Shown here in pieces: positions 1 through 7,761 of a stretch of 64,000 nt of DNA. The notes beneath the pieces are model-generated. The model saw nothing but the letters and a program-made list of their open reading frames with translations. It did not search any database and had not been told where the DNA came from. The position numbers and the translations under genes are program-made. How positions within the stretch are numbered: the first letter of the stretch is position 1; each line of letters starts with the position of its first letter. Origin of the DNA: an uncultured Eubacteriales bacterium (GTDB taxonomy: Bacteria > Bacillota > Clostridia > Lachnospirales > Lachnospiraceae); NCBI GenBank assembly GCA_900314885.1, contig OMWY01000011.1:16558-80557 (forward strand). Reading direction: 5' to 3'.

Positions 1-20
1 AGTCACTGTAAGTGGTACTT

Positions 21-135
21 GACACTCTGCGAAGCAGAGTGTCCCGGGATGAGCGAAGATTGAAGCGCCGCGTAAGCGGTGCTTCGTAGATTGTCGCTTT
101 GCGAAGCAATGCGACTCGCCTCGCGCGAAGCGCGA
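21..135. repeat. Cluster of four short perfect or near-perfect hairpins
   Basis: Four consecutive inverted repeats are visible: 21-30 with 34-43 (10 bp, loop GAA), 62-71 with 76-85 (10 bp with one G/T pair, loop GTAA), 93-102 with 106-115 (10 bp with one mismatch, loop GAA) and 121-126 with 130-135 (6 bp, loop GAA). Three of them contain the heptamer GCGAAGC. The third hairpin resembles those at 22300-22322 and 50496-50518. No T-run follows, so this does not look like a simple terminator of the lipoprotein gene that ends at 183. It is probably part of a dispersed intergenic repeat family. Confidence 0.8.
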
Positions 136-182
136 TTCTCATGGCGTGAGTATCTCTTATTAACCTACATCTCTGCAGCGGG

Positions 183-857
183 TCATTCTGCTTCATCAGC
201 AGCATCCTTGATGGCCTTGATCACATCCAGGTCCTTATTGTTCCATGGAAAATCATATGCCTGGTCCATGCCAGCGTCTGTAAGAAGTCCTTTAGCGTTG
301 TCATCACCTTTAGCAAGTACTAAGACCTGTTCGTATGTGGCATCCATCTGTTTTTTGAAATCAGCTGCATCATCATAGTTGCCTGTAATATAATCATATG
401 CCTGCTGCTTTATAGTTTCAGGATCAACCGAGTTGCTCTCACTCCATTCAAGAAGGTATCCGGCAGCATCGGCGCACTTAAGCGAGCTTCCGGCAGTACC
501 AACCTCAGCTGTCGTATATACATATTCTATAGCCTGGTTCATTGCTTCTAGCTCAGCATCTGTGATTTCACTTGCCGGAGTATATGTTTTAGCAGGAGTT
601 TCAGTGCCGGAATTGCCAGACGAGGATATAGCATTGCTATCGTCACCTGTTGGTGAAGAAATGCTTGCGGAAGAATTCTCCGAGCTTTCACCTGACGACG
701 AGGCTAAACTGCCCTGGTTTTGACTTCCGCTATCCATGAAAGATGCTGTAGACGTTCTGAGACCTGATGATGAACTTGTCTCTTTTTTCTTCCCACAGGC
801 GGTAGCAGACATCGCAAGGCTGGCGGTAAGTAATAATAAAATAACTTTCTTTCTCAT
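183..857 (-). CDS. Putative lipoprotein of unknown function
   Basis: The 224-residue product begins with a basic N-terminus and a hydrophobic stretch ending in a lipobox-like ATAC at about residue 21, so it is probably a lipoprotein anchored outside the membrane. A Ser/Thr/Gly/Asn-rich linker (about residues 25-90) follows. The C-terminal part, from about residue 95, is a helical domain of about 130 residues containing repeated Ala, Asp and Tyr. It resembles the short helical domains (Ltp-like) of other Firmicute surface proteins, but I do not recognise it firmly. An AGGAG motif lies about 10 bases before the ATG, and a -10 like TACAAT is seen at 888-893. It is divergent from hypB. Function unknown. 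Confidence 0.75.
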   Translation of the reverse strand: MRKKVILLLLTASLAMSATACGKKKETSSSSGLRTSTASFMDSGSQNQGSLASSSGESSENSSASISSPTGDDSNAISSSGNSGTETPAKTYTPASEITDAELEAMNQAIEYVYTTAEVGTAGSSLKCADAAGYLLEWSESNSVDPETIKQQAYDYITGNYDDAADFKKQMDATYEQVLVLAKGDDNAKGLLTDAGMDQAYDFPWNNKDLDVIKAIKDAADEAE

Positions 858-925
858 TTAAATGTATCTCCTTTACAGTTTACGTACATTGTACCATAAA
901 AATATGAAAATTTCATCCTTTATGG

Positions 926-954
926 TTGAAAATTTATGTAATAATAAGTAAAAT
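926..954 (+). promoter_or_regulatory. Predicted sigma-A promoter of hypB
   Basis: TTGAAA at 926-931 and TAAAAT at 949-954 are separated by 17 bases. The spacing is ideal and both hexamers are close to consensus. The start of transcription would be near 961, giving a leader of about 40 bases before the hypB ATG at 999. Confidence 0.7.
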
Positions 955-998
955 GTAAATTGTGTGTCTTAGAAGTATCACGAAAGGGTCAACTTTAT

Positions 999-1637
999 AT
1001 GAAGGTTATAGAATTGCATGAATCTGTTACAGAGAGCAACGACAAGGATGCGGCTGAATTACGTAAGTCCCTATCTTATGAGGGGATAACACTGATAAAT
1101 ATCATGAGTTCTCCGGGGAGCGGTAAGACCACTCTTCTGTCCCGCATAATTAAGGATATCGGAAACAAGGTTAAAATAGGTGTAATTGAGGCCGATATTG
1201 ACAGTTCTGTTGATGCTGAAGCTATAGAGAAGCTTGGAGTAAAATCAGTACAGGCTCACACAGATGGGATGTGCCATATGGATGCCGGCATGACAAGGGC
1301 GGCTATAGAAGAATTAGGCCGGGATTTTGATATTATTTTTCTTGAAAATGTCGGAAACCTTATCTGTCCCGCTGAATTTGATGCCGGAGCCCACATTAAT
1401 CTTATGATAAGCTCTATCACGGAAGGCGATGATAAGCCTCTTAAATATCCTCTTATGTTTAAGGAAAGCGATATACTTGTAGTATCTAAGATTGACGCTA
1501 TGCCGGCCTTTAATTTTGACCTTGATAAATTCTCTGAGAGGGTAAAGGGGCTTAATCCTGATATAAAAATATTCCCGGTCTCAGCTAAGACCGGGGAAGG
1601 CATGGCTTGTCTTGAAAATAGCTTACTAATCAGATAA
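999..1637 (+). CDS. hypB: Hydrogenase maturation GTPase HypB
   Basis: HypB is a SIMIBI-class GTPase that helps deliver nickel to the [NiFe] hydrogenase large subunit, working with HypA. The 212-residue product has the P-loop (SSPGSGKT, residues 37-44), an EADIDSS motif, the metal-site Cys-His pair in the MCHMDAGM stretch, the HypB signature ENVGNLICP and a guanine-specificity motif SKID. There is no His-rich nickel-storage N-terminus. The ATG at 999 is preferred to the upstream in-frame TTG at 960 because an AAAGGG Shine-Dalgarno lies 10 bases before it. No other hyp or hydrogenase gene is in the window, so the partner genes must be elsewhere. It is convergent with the next gene, with one base between the stop codons. 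Confidence 0.9.
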   Translation: MKVIELHESVTESNDKDAAELRKSLSYEGITLINIMSSPGSGKTTLLSRIIKDIGNKVKIGVIEADIDSSVDAEAIEKLGVKSVQAHTDGMCHMDAGMTRAAIEELGRDFDIIFLENVGNLICPAEFDAGAHINLMISSITEGDDKPLKYPLMFKESDILVVSKIDAMPAFNFDLDKFSERVKGLNPDIKIFPVSAKTGEGMACLENSLLIR

Positions 1638-1638
1638 A

Positions 1639-2595
1639 TCAGTTATTCTTTACGGCAGGGACCTTGACTCGTAGCTTCAGTTTACCGCCTGCCGTAAGCG
1701 CCTTGTTCTGATTATCAAATACTGTGTAATAAGAAATAAGCTTATCAGCGGGGGCGACTCTTATAGCATCAGGCATAAGGGAATGCAGAAACTTCGTGAT
1801 TCCTGTGATATGTATATCTTCAATCTCAGGAAATACTTCTGTGGAATGGAGAGGAATATTATCCGCCATCCGACATTTTCTGATATTTCCCTCCGCGTCA
1901 TGGAAGAGTTCAGACGGAAGGAAAATAGCCGAGTCAACCGTTTCGAACATAAATACAGGTATATAGTAATGGTCACTTCTGTCCTGTGTAAATAATTTCT
2001 TATCCCACTTTGGCATTATATCGTTCGAGTAAAGTGCCGCCTCAGTTATGAGAGTGTCCACGTTATCAAGATAACTCTTTCCTGTGAATATATAAGGCGG
2101 AACATAAATATCAGTGTCAAAAAGCTCCATAAAATATCCCGTGATAATGTGGCGCATCTTGTCACTTAGCTTTAAATGTAATTTGCCGCTCTTTGGTTTC
2201 TTGAAGCTGACAGTAACAGGTAGCATAAGCGGCCGCATTACCTCATTACCGTTTTCCTTATTAAACAGGCGCTGAAGCTCCTCTTCGTCATTAGCCACTT
2301 CAGAGCAATAACGCATCACCGTATTAACGTCATAACTCAGATTGTTGGTCATTACATAATCCAAAAAGTCTGAGCCTATATTTACGACAGCTATTTTTTC
2401 GGTTCCGGAAAGAATATTCTCCTCTGCAAGTTCAAGGAGCGCATCATTTACGAACAGAATGAGATCTTCAGGGTGCATCCTGTTCTCCCATTCAGCAATA
2501 GAGCTTTTTGGAAAGAGAATCTGCCACGATTCAAGTGAGTATCTCGGTACCGCAAGATAATTACCTTTTGTCATATTCATAAAGTTATCATCCAT
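1639..2595 (-). CDS. Conserved hypothetical protein, function not recognised
   Basis: The 318-residue product has no signal peptide and no membrane segment and looks like a soluble mixed alpha/beta protein. I do not recognise the family. The middle contains short Lys-rich beta stretches (FKKPKSGKLHLKL at about residues 130-145) and several aromatic and acidic patches. The ATG at 2595 is chosen over the one at 2613 because a strong AGGGAGGAA lies 7 bases before 2595 and is inside the longer reading frame. It is transcribed alone, convergent with hypB. A regulatory or cell-envelope-associated role cannot be told from the sequence. Confidence 0.7.
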   Translation of the reverse strand: MDDNFMNMTKGNYLAVPRYSLESWQILFPKSSIAEWENRMHPEDLILFVNDALLELAEENILSGTEKIAVVNIGSDFLDYVMTNNLSYDVNTVMRYCSEVANDEEELQRLFNKENGNEVMRPLMLPVTVSFKKPKSGKLHLKLSDKMRHIITGYFMELFDTDIYVPPYIFTGKSYLDNVDTLITEAALYSNDIMPKWDKKLFTQDRSDHYYIPVFMFETVDSAIFLPSELFHDAEGNIRKCRMADNIPLHSTEVFPEIEDIHITGITKFLHSLMPDAIRVAPADKLISYYTVFDNQNKALTAGGKLKLRVKVPAVKNN

Positions 2596-2692
2596 ATCCG
2601 TTCCTCCCTTCATCGATTACTATCAATTCCTAGTATGGTGTCTAACTATCCTTCTACCTATAGTATGACACAATACTCGTCATTTTACAAGT

Positions 2693-2727
2693 AAAAAAAG
2701 CAGTAAGTCTTTATAACGGCTTACTGC
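2693..2727 (-). terminator. Intrinsic terminator of the rluD/BlaI-like operon
   Basis: An 8-bp stem (2700-2707 with 2720-2727; GCAGTAAG/CTTACTGC) is followed on the minus strand by seven T residues. It lies about 40 bases after the stop of the BlaI-like gene and should end the long minus-strand operon. Confidence 0.85.
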
Positions 2728-2765
2728 GTTTAGATATAAGTATAGGTTATAATGACAAGCTCCGA

Positions 2766-3155
2766 TTATATTTTGAGGAACTTGTTGTTGCCTATAGTAT
2801 TATCATTTACAATCTTTGACAGTTCAACGACTTCTGACCTTGTAAGCTTCTGTTCCTTCAGGTATTCATTAAAAAATGTACTAAGATTACCGTTATAAAA
2901 CTGATCAAGCAAGTGCTTTGTCTCTGTATCTCTGACAGCCTTCTTGGTTACAGCCGCAACGCAAACAAAGCCGGGATCCTTTCTCGTAATTGCGCCCTTG
3001 TCTATAAGACGGTTAATAACAGTATAAGTCGTGTTCTTTTCCCATCCGACGTATTCCTTGATAATTTTTGCGATATCACGGGCAGCAAGCTCCTTATTAG
3101 ACCAGAGAAGCTCCATGACATTCAATTCCCCTTCATGTAATCTTAAATCTCCCAT
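2766..3155 (-). CDS. BlaI/MecI/CopY-family transcriptional regulator
   Basis: The 129-residue product fits the family length. Residues 1-75 form the winged helix-turn-helix: the opening LHEGELNVMELLW matches the typical start of this family, followed by a recognition-helix region NTTYTVINRLIDKGAI. The C-terminal part is the short helical dimerisation arm. Family members repress beta-lactamase or copper-export genes and are released by proteolysis or metal. Here there is no BlaR1/MecR1-type sensor protease, beta-lactamase or copper ATPase in the neighbourhood. It lies 12 bases downstream of rluD at the end of the division operon, so its target is unknown. Its start is preceded by AGAGG. Confidence 0.85.
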   Translation of the reverse strand: MGDLRLHEGELNVMELLWSNKELAARDIAKIIKEYVGWEKNTTYTVINRLIDKGAITRKDPGFVCVAAVTKKAVRDTETKHLLDQFYNGNLSTFFNEYLKEQKLTRSEVVELSKIVNDNTIGNNKFLKI

Positions 3156-3167
3156 ACATTTACCTCT

Positions 3168-4106
3168 TTAACACTGTTTTCTGATATTTTCAAGCAAATC
3201 AGTAAAATAATCCGGCAGAGGAGCACTGAATTCAACGTATTTTCCGGTTGAAGGATGAATAAATCCCAGTACTCCGGCATGCAAAACCTGCCCTTCCGTG
3301 TGGAAGGGATCCTTGTCCGGCCCATACACCGTGTCACCAACAAGAGGGTGATGAATACTTGCCATATGGACCCTTATCTGGTGGGTTCTGCCTGTTTCAA
3401 GCCTGCAGATAATATGAGCGTACTCTTTATTCTGTCTCGTGTGAAAATTTTCAAGCACAGAAAAATGAGTAACCGCTCGCTTCCCATGCTCATAATTTAT
3501 TGCCATTTTTTTGCGATCGACAGGATGTCTGCCAAGCGGGGCATCAACAGTACCATCGCTTTCCTTAAAGCATCCGTAGACCAAAGCCTCATAACGCCTT
3601 GTAATACTATGTACCGCAAGCTGTTCGGCAATCTTTCTATGGGCATTGTCATTTTTGCAGATAACAAGAAGGCCTGTTGTATCCCGATCAATCCTGTGAA
3701 CTATGCCGGGTCTCAGCTCGCCGTTAATTCCCGAAAGTTCGGAACCGCAATGATACATCAGAGCATTAACCAATGTCCCTGACGTATGACCGGCGGCCGG
3801 ATGTACAACCATCCCCTTAGGCTTATTTACAATAATAAGGTCATTATCTTCATAAACGATATCAAGCGGAATGTTTTCAGGCTTGATTTCCGCGTCGACA
3901 ATGTCAGGGACGGTAATAACGATTAAGGTTCCACCGTTGACCTTTTCACTTACCTTTACATGATCGTCGTTAACAGTAATATTTCCATTCTCTATAAGAT
4001 CCTTTATCCTAGATCTTGAAAATGAATCACCAAGTCCTTCAGAGAGTATCTTATCGATTCTCCCGGAAGAGCCTTCGGGAACAATATAATTAATAACTTC
4101 ACTCAT
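3168..4106 (-). CDS. rluD: 23S rRNA pseudouridine synthase, RluA/RluD family
   Basis: The enzyme isomerises specific uridines in rRNA, for RluD those in helix 69 of 23S rRNA. The 312-residue product has an N-terminal S4 RNA-binding domain (about residues 12-75) and the RluA catalytic domain with the signature HRIDRDTTGLLV, whose Asp is the catalytic residue, and GRTHQIRVH near the end. The start at 4106 gives MSEVINY and overlaps the lspA stop by 8 bases; the longer reading frame starting at 4148 lies inside lspA. The lspA-rluD pair is common in Firmicutes. The exact target (RluD versus another RluA paralogue such as YlyB) cannot be fixed from the sequence alone. Confidence 0.9.
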   Translation of the reverse strand: MSEVINYIVPEGSSGRIDKILSEGLGDSFSRSRIKDLIENGNITVNDDHVKVSEKVNGGTLIVITVPDIVDAEIKPENIPLDIVYEDNDLIIVNKPKGMVVHPAAGHTSGTLVNALMYHCGSELSGINGELRPGIVHRIDRDTTGLLVICKNDNAHRKIAEQLAVHSITRRYEALVYGCFKESDGTVDAPLGRHPVDRKKMAINYEHGKRAVTHFSVLENFHTRQNKEYAHIICRLETGRTHQIRVHMASIHHPLVGDTVYGPDKDPFHTEGQVLHAGVLGFIHPSTGKYVEFSAPLPDYFTDLLENIRKQC

Positions 4107-4626
4107 GTCCCTTAAAAACCAGATTGAAATCCTTATCTTTATAGACAAATACTCCTGATACTATCAGAAATATAGCCGCGAATGTGACGCATATATCCGC
4201 TACATTAAAGATAGGAAAATCTATGAGCTCAAAGTACATAAAATCAGTGACCGAGCTTACCCCGGTACTTATCTTAGTCACAATCCTGTCAATACAGTTG
4301 CCAAAGGCTCCGGCAAGAAGCAGTACAAGAGACAGCCTTAACAAGTTAAAATGTTTCTCTGCCGGTATCTTGATTAAGACCCACAAGTCAGCTGCCACCA
4401 CAATGGCTGTGGCAATCATAAAAAACCAGAAACCGCCCTGCATCATCCCAAAAGCAGCGCCACTATTACCGCCCTGCAAAAGTGTGAAGCTAAAGACACC
4501 TTTCACAATCTCGATCGGACCGTCTGCCAGATAGGTTCGCGCCAGGTATTTTGTTATCTGGTCCAGAACGAGAAGACATATAACAATAATGATATCAGTT
4601 ATCAGCCTTTTTCTTTCTTTAGTCAT
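4099..4626 (-). CDS. lspA: Lipoprotein signal peptidase (signal peptidase II)
   Basis: LspA removes the signal peptide of prolipoproteins after lipidation of the invariant Cys. The 175-residue product has four hydrophobic segments and both catalytic motifs: GNCIDRI with Asp113 and FNVADIC with Asp144. The start at 4626 overlaps the aroB stop by 8 bases and has GGGAAG upstream; a longer frame to 4680 lies inside aroB. Several lipoproteins in this window (for example those at 183, 10585, 31381 and 47217) are expected substrates. Confidence is high. Confidence 0.95.
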   Translation of the reverse strand: MTKERKRLITDIIIVICLLVLDQITKYLARTYLADGPIEIVKGVFSFTLLQGGNSGAAFGMMQGGFWFFMIATAIVVAADLWVLIKIPAEKHFNLLRLSLVLLLAGAFGNCIDRIVTKISTGVSSVTDFMYFELIDFPIFNVADICVTFAAIFLIVSGVFVYKDKDFNLVFKGHE

Positions 4627-5695
4627 TAAGAACTTCCCTGATTCCCGAAAGTAATTCTTCATCACTGACAGTATGGTCAATAACAGCCTTACCTACACTG
4701 TCAAGTAAAATGAATTTCACCTTTCCTTTTTCCATCTTCTTATCATTTTTGGTTACCGCAAGAATTTCATTTGCGTCAGCTCCCTTAAGGCTAACCGGCA
4801 AATCAAGAGCTTGCAATATTTTCTTCATATCAGTGAGATCATCCTCAGATATCAATCCCCTGTTAACTGATATCCTTCCGGCAGCAACCATCCCGAGACT
4901 TACGCACTCACCATGGAGAAGCTTAAAATTCATAAGCTTCTCTATGGCATGACCTATCGTGTGGCCAAAATTAAGAATAGCGCGAACCCCTTTTTCTGTG
5001 GGATCCTGCTCAACTATTATTCTCTTGATATCACAGCTTCTGTAAATCAGTTCCGATAATATCCTTTCATCCTTATGTTTTATAGCCGAAAAATTATCCT
5101 TAATTATATCTAGCATAGAGCTGTCATAGATATAACCATACTTTACGACTTCACCCATACCTGATAAATATTCCCGGTCAGGCAGAGACAATAGCGTCTT
5201 CATATTCATATATACAAGACTTGGCTGATGAAAGGCGCCGACCATATTTTTATAAGCTCTAAAATCTACTCCCGTTTTCCCGCCGACGCTTGAATCACAC
5301 ATAGCAAGAAGAGTTGTCGGTATCTGAATAAACTTAATACCTCGTAAATAAGTAGCGGCGGCAAATCCTGTCATATCGCCGCATACACCACCACCACAAG
5401 CGGCAAATAAATCTTTTCTCTCAAAATGCGCCTTAATTGCCGCTTCGTAAATATCCATTACTGTGTCAAGATTCTTGTTCTTCTCACCGGCAGTAAATGT
5501 GAATGTATGTACTTCACCGAATACATCTGATAATTCTTTACTGACTGCGTCCTTGTATATTTCTGTATTTGAGTCAAATATAAGCATAATTTTCTTATCC
5601 TTATACTCACTATTAAACTCATTACCAAGCCCGCCAAAATCACCGGCAAATAAAATATCATAAGCTTCTTTATTATTAACTGTCAGCCTTTTCAA
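4619..5695 (-). CDS. aroB: 3-dehydroquinate synthase
   Basis: AroB converts DAHP to 3-dehydroquinate, the second step of the shikimate pathway, using NAD and a divalent metal. The 358-residue product has the NAD-binding GGGVCGD motif (about residue 101), the adjoining RGIKFIQIPTTLL and SSVGGKTGVD stretches, and the metal-ligand histidines in NFGHTIGHAIE and LLHGECV. Length is normal. It starts 20 bases inside the 3' end of divIVA and runs into lspA, so it is translationally coupled to both. No other shikimate gene is present, which makes its place in a division/lipoprotein operon unusual. Confidence 0.95.
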   Translation of the reverse strand: MKRLTVNNKEAYDILFAGDFGGLGNEFNSEYKDKKIMLIFDSNTEIYKDAVSKELSDVFGEVHTFTFTAGEKNKNLDTVMDIYEAAIKAHFERKDLFAACGGGVCGDMTGFAAATYLRGIKFIQIPTTLLAMCDSSVGGKTGVDFRAYKNMVGAFHQPSLVYMNMKTLLSLPDREYLSGMGEVVKYGYIYDSSMLDIIKDNFSAIKHKDERILSELIYRSCDIKRIIVEQDPTEKGVRAILNFGHTIGHAIEKLMNFKLLHGECVSLGMVAAGRISVNRGLISEDDLTDMKKILQALDLPVSLKGADANEILAVTKNDKKMEKGKVKFILLDSVGKAVIDHTVSDEELLSGIREVLND

Positions 5696-6347
5696 TGGTA
5701 TTCACCTTTTCTTTTATATCTCGAAGATCTTCTAAATCCATAGTGTCCTCACTTACGGATATATTTATATCATCATCTTCCTTTTCATCTGCGCTATCCG
5801 CTGTCTCACTCGTAAGATCCATGGCCTTTTCACGTTCCACTATCTCCTTATCCTTTAATGGCTTTTCAAGAGTAAGGAGGCCATTAAGGTCAGTGACAGC
5901 GGCGTCCATAGCCTTGCTATCGGCAATTTCCAGTTCAGAATTGGCTAAAGCCTTAAGCTGTGCCTTGAAAGACTCATAGCTTGCAATTAAATTTCTTGTC
6001 TGAGTGCTGATTGAAGAAAGCTCTCTTCTTGCCTCGGCGAGAATTTCTTCAGCCTTTAAATGAGCCTCCATCTCAATGGCATCAGCCTTCTTCACAGCGT
6101 CGGCATGGGTATCATCAGCTGTTTTCTGAGCTAAAACCAAAGCCTTCTGGAGGGTCTTTTCTATTGATTTATAATACTGAAGGCCATCACTAAGGACATT
6201 TATTTTATCCTTATATTCGGCATTCTCCTTATATAAAGCTTCATAATCATCACACACTTCTTCAAGGAATGTGTCTACTTCCTTTTTGTCATATCCAAGA
6301 CCGCCGCTTTTAAAATTCTTCCTCTGAATTTCTATAGGTGTAAGCAA
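5676..6347 (-). CDS. divIVA: DivIVA-domain cell division protein
   Basis: DivIVA proteins bind negatively curved membrane at poles and septa and recruit partners such as Min proteins. The 223-residue product starts with the conserved LTPIEIQRKNF and GGLGYDKKEVDTFLEEV (residues 2-32). A long coiled coil follows to about residue 155 and then an acidic, poorly conserved tail. It sits in the order yggS-sepF-ylmH-divIVA, the classic Gram-positive division cluster. The same organism carries MinCDE further along. A GpsB-like role is less likely given the length and context. Confidence 0.92.
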   Translation of the reverse strand: MLTPIEIQRKNFKSGGLGYDKKEVDTFLEEVCDDYEALYKENAEYKDKINVLSDGLQYYKSIEKTLQKALVLAQKTADDTHADAVKKADAIEMEAHLKAEEILAEARRELSSISTQTRNLIASYESFKAQLKALANSELEIADSKAMDAAVTDLNGLLTLEKPLKDKEIVEREKAMDLTSETADSADEKEDDDINISVSEDTMDLEDLRDIKEKVNTIEKADS

Positions 6348-6366
6348 AATAGTTACCTCCGGTTAA

Positions 6367-7134
6367 TTATGTATAAAGGCCATATTTGAATCTTGTTCGT
6401 CCCTTTCTCGTTTCTCCTTCGCTCCCGTAAAAAACAAATTTTCCATGACCGCGAACAGAAATTATATCACCATCACTGAGATCAATGTGAGGATTAGAAA
6501 TAAGTATCGAATTGCGCGAGACCATTTCCTTTTCAATTATTTCCTTAACATTCGTTCTCGACAGATTATATACTTCAGAAATCACAGCATCAAGCCTAAG
6601 AGATTGGACGGTACCTGTTCTTTCTTCTATATTTTTCTCGAAATCTAGTCCCAGCGAATCAACAAGCTCGCATTTAACAGCGTTGTGGCCGACTTCCGAC
6701 AAATTATCTATGAGAAATCCGGCTATGTCTTCTTTACAGAAAAGATACGCATTACTCTCTTCTTTATTTACAAAAATATCACCCGTAAGTTTTCTGTCAA
6801 TCCCTAAGCCTAAAACAGAACCAAGATAATCCCTGTGAGTTAATTCCTTTTTCTGAAATTTTTTAGCGACAGAACTGATTTTTACGCATGAAATCGGAAA
6901 ATCAATCTCTGTTTCGTCAGCGTAATCTCGTGACGGAAAGCAGGCCATGGTTCTCTCACATGATTTGGTGCCACCATATAAGTAAAACTTCCCTTGAGGA
7001 ATTTCCCTTATATGCGAATAAATTAATACAGCTTCCGCAGGGCTAAGAAAGTCAGAAAAACCATCAAAGCCACGATTGTACGACGTTTTAGCAATATCAA
7101 GGATATGCCTGAGACCGGCCTTCGAATCGTCCAT
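6367..7134 (-). CDS. ylmH: YlmH-type S4-domain RNA-binding protein
   Basis: YlmH is a conserved Gram-positive protein of the division cluster; the family is linked to ribosome-associated quality control and binds RNA through its S4 domain. The 255-residue product has the family opening (DIAKTSYNRGFDGFSDFL near residue 13), a central DYLGSVLGLGIDRKLTGDI stretch and a C-terminal S4 fold at about residues 180-245, ending in GDIISVRGHGKF. It starts one base after the sepF stop codon. Assignment is firm; the cellular role is known only from relatives. Confidence 0.9.
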   Translation of the reverse strand: MDDSKAGLRHILDIAKTSYNRGFDGFSDFLSPAEAVLIYSHIREIPQGKFYLYGGTKSCERTMACFPSRDYADETEIDFPISCVKISSVAKKFQKKELTHRDYLGSVLGLGIDRKLTGDIFVNKEESNAYLFCKEDIAGFLIDNLSEVGHNAVKCELVDSLGLDFEKNIEERTGTVQSLRLDAVISEVYNLSRTNVKEIIEKEMVSRNSILISNPHIDLSDGDIISVRGHGKFVFYGSEGETRKGRTRFKYGLYT

Positions 7135-7135
7135 A

Positions 7136-7741
7136 TCAGAAATCCTTATTTATTACCGGGACGTCAAAGCCGTTCTCTTCCATTATTTCATCAAACTCAC
7201 CGCCTTCAAGAGAAGTTCCGCTTGGTGCCATAACGAAAATAGACCTGGAAGCCTGTCTGTAGGTCCCATTAATAGCATGCATACATCCAAATAGGTAGTC
7301 AATAATTCTCTGACCTGCGGCTAAATCGAGGCCTTCTATATTCAGTATAATTATTACACCGTTCAAGAGCTTGTCAGCGATATCCTGAGCATCATCGAAG
7401 CTCTCAGGCTTCTCAACATTAACTTCTACACCTGTCATACTTCTCTGCCTCGCCTGTCCAAAGGACATAACATTAGAACTGCCCTGGTTTCTCGTGTTCC
7501 ATCTTCTCCTGGAAGATGAATCATCATCGTCATAATCATTCTCATCATCAGCGTTGTACTCAAGTCTCGCCCGGTTAGCAGCCTTAGCCGCCTCCTTCTC
7601 GCGTTTTCTCTGCTCTCTTTCGAGGCGGTTTTGTTCACGCTGCTGTCTCTCAGCCTCCTCTTCCATAAGATATGTATCCTCATCATAATCATCATCCGGA
7701 AGTCTGAGTCTGTTAATCATATTCGAAATAATATTAGCCAT
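7136..7741 (-). CDS. sepF: Cell division protein SepF
   Basis: SepF anchors FtsZ filaments to the membrane and forms rings in Gram-positive cells. The 201-residue product starts with a short amphipathic helix (about residues 1-14) that would be the membrane anchor. Next is an Arg/Lys/Glu/Asp-rich linker with runs of Asp (about residues 15-85). The globular C-terminal SepF domain contains VEVNVEKPESFDDAQDIAD and GQRIIDYLFGCMHAINGTYR. The linker is charged and longer than in Bacillus. It sits between yggS and ylmH as expected. Confidence 0.92.
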   Translation of the reverse strand: MANIISNMINRLRLPDDDYDEDTYLMEEEAERQQREQNRLEREQRKREKEAAKAANRARLEYNADDENDYDDDDSSSRRRWNTRNQGSSNVMSFGQARQRSMTGVEVNVEKPESFDDAQDIADKLLNGVIIILNIEGLDLAAGQRIIDYLFGCMHAINGTYRQASRSIFVMAPSGTSLEGGEFDEIMEENGFDVPVINKDF

Positions 7742-7761
7742 AATGTTCTCCGTTCTTTATA

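Noticed and set aside
79..378. Plus-strand open frame antisense to the lipoprotein gene
   Set aside because: It runs through the hairpin cluster and over the lipoprotein on the other strand, has no ribosome-binding site and no recognisable protein features.
1573..1596. Inverted repeat CCCGGTCT/AGACCGGG inside hypB
   Set aside because: It lies in coding sequence for a conserved region, is not followed by a T-run, and is probably a by-product of the codons used.
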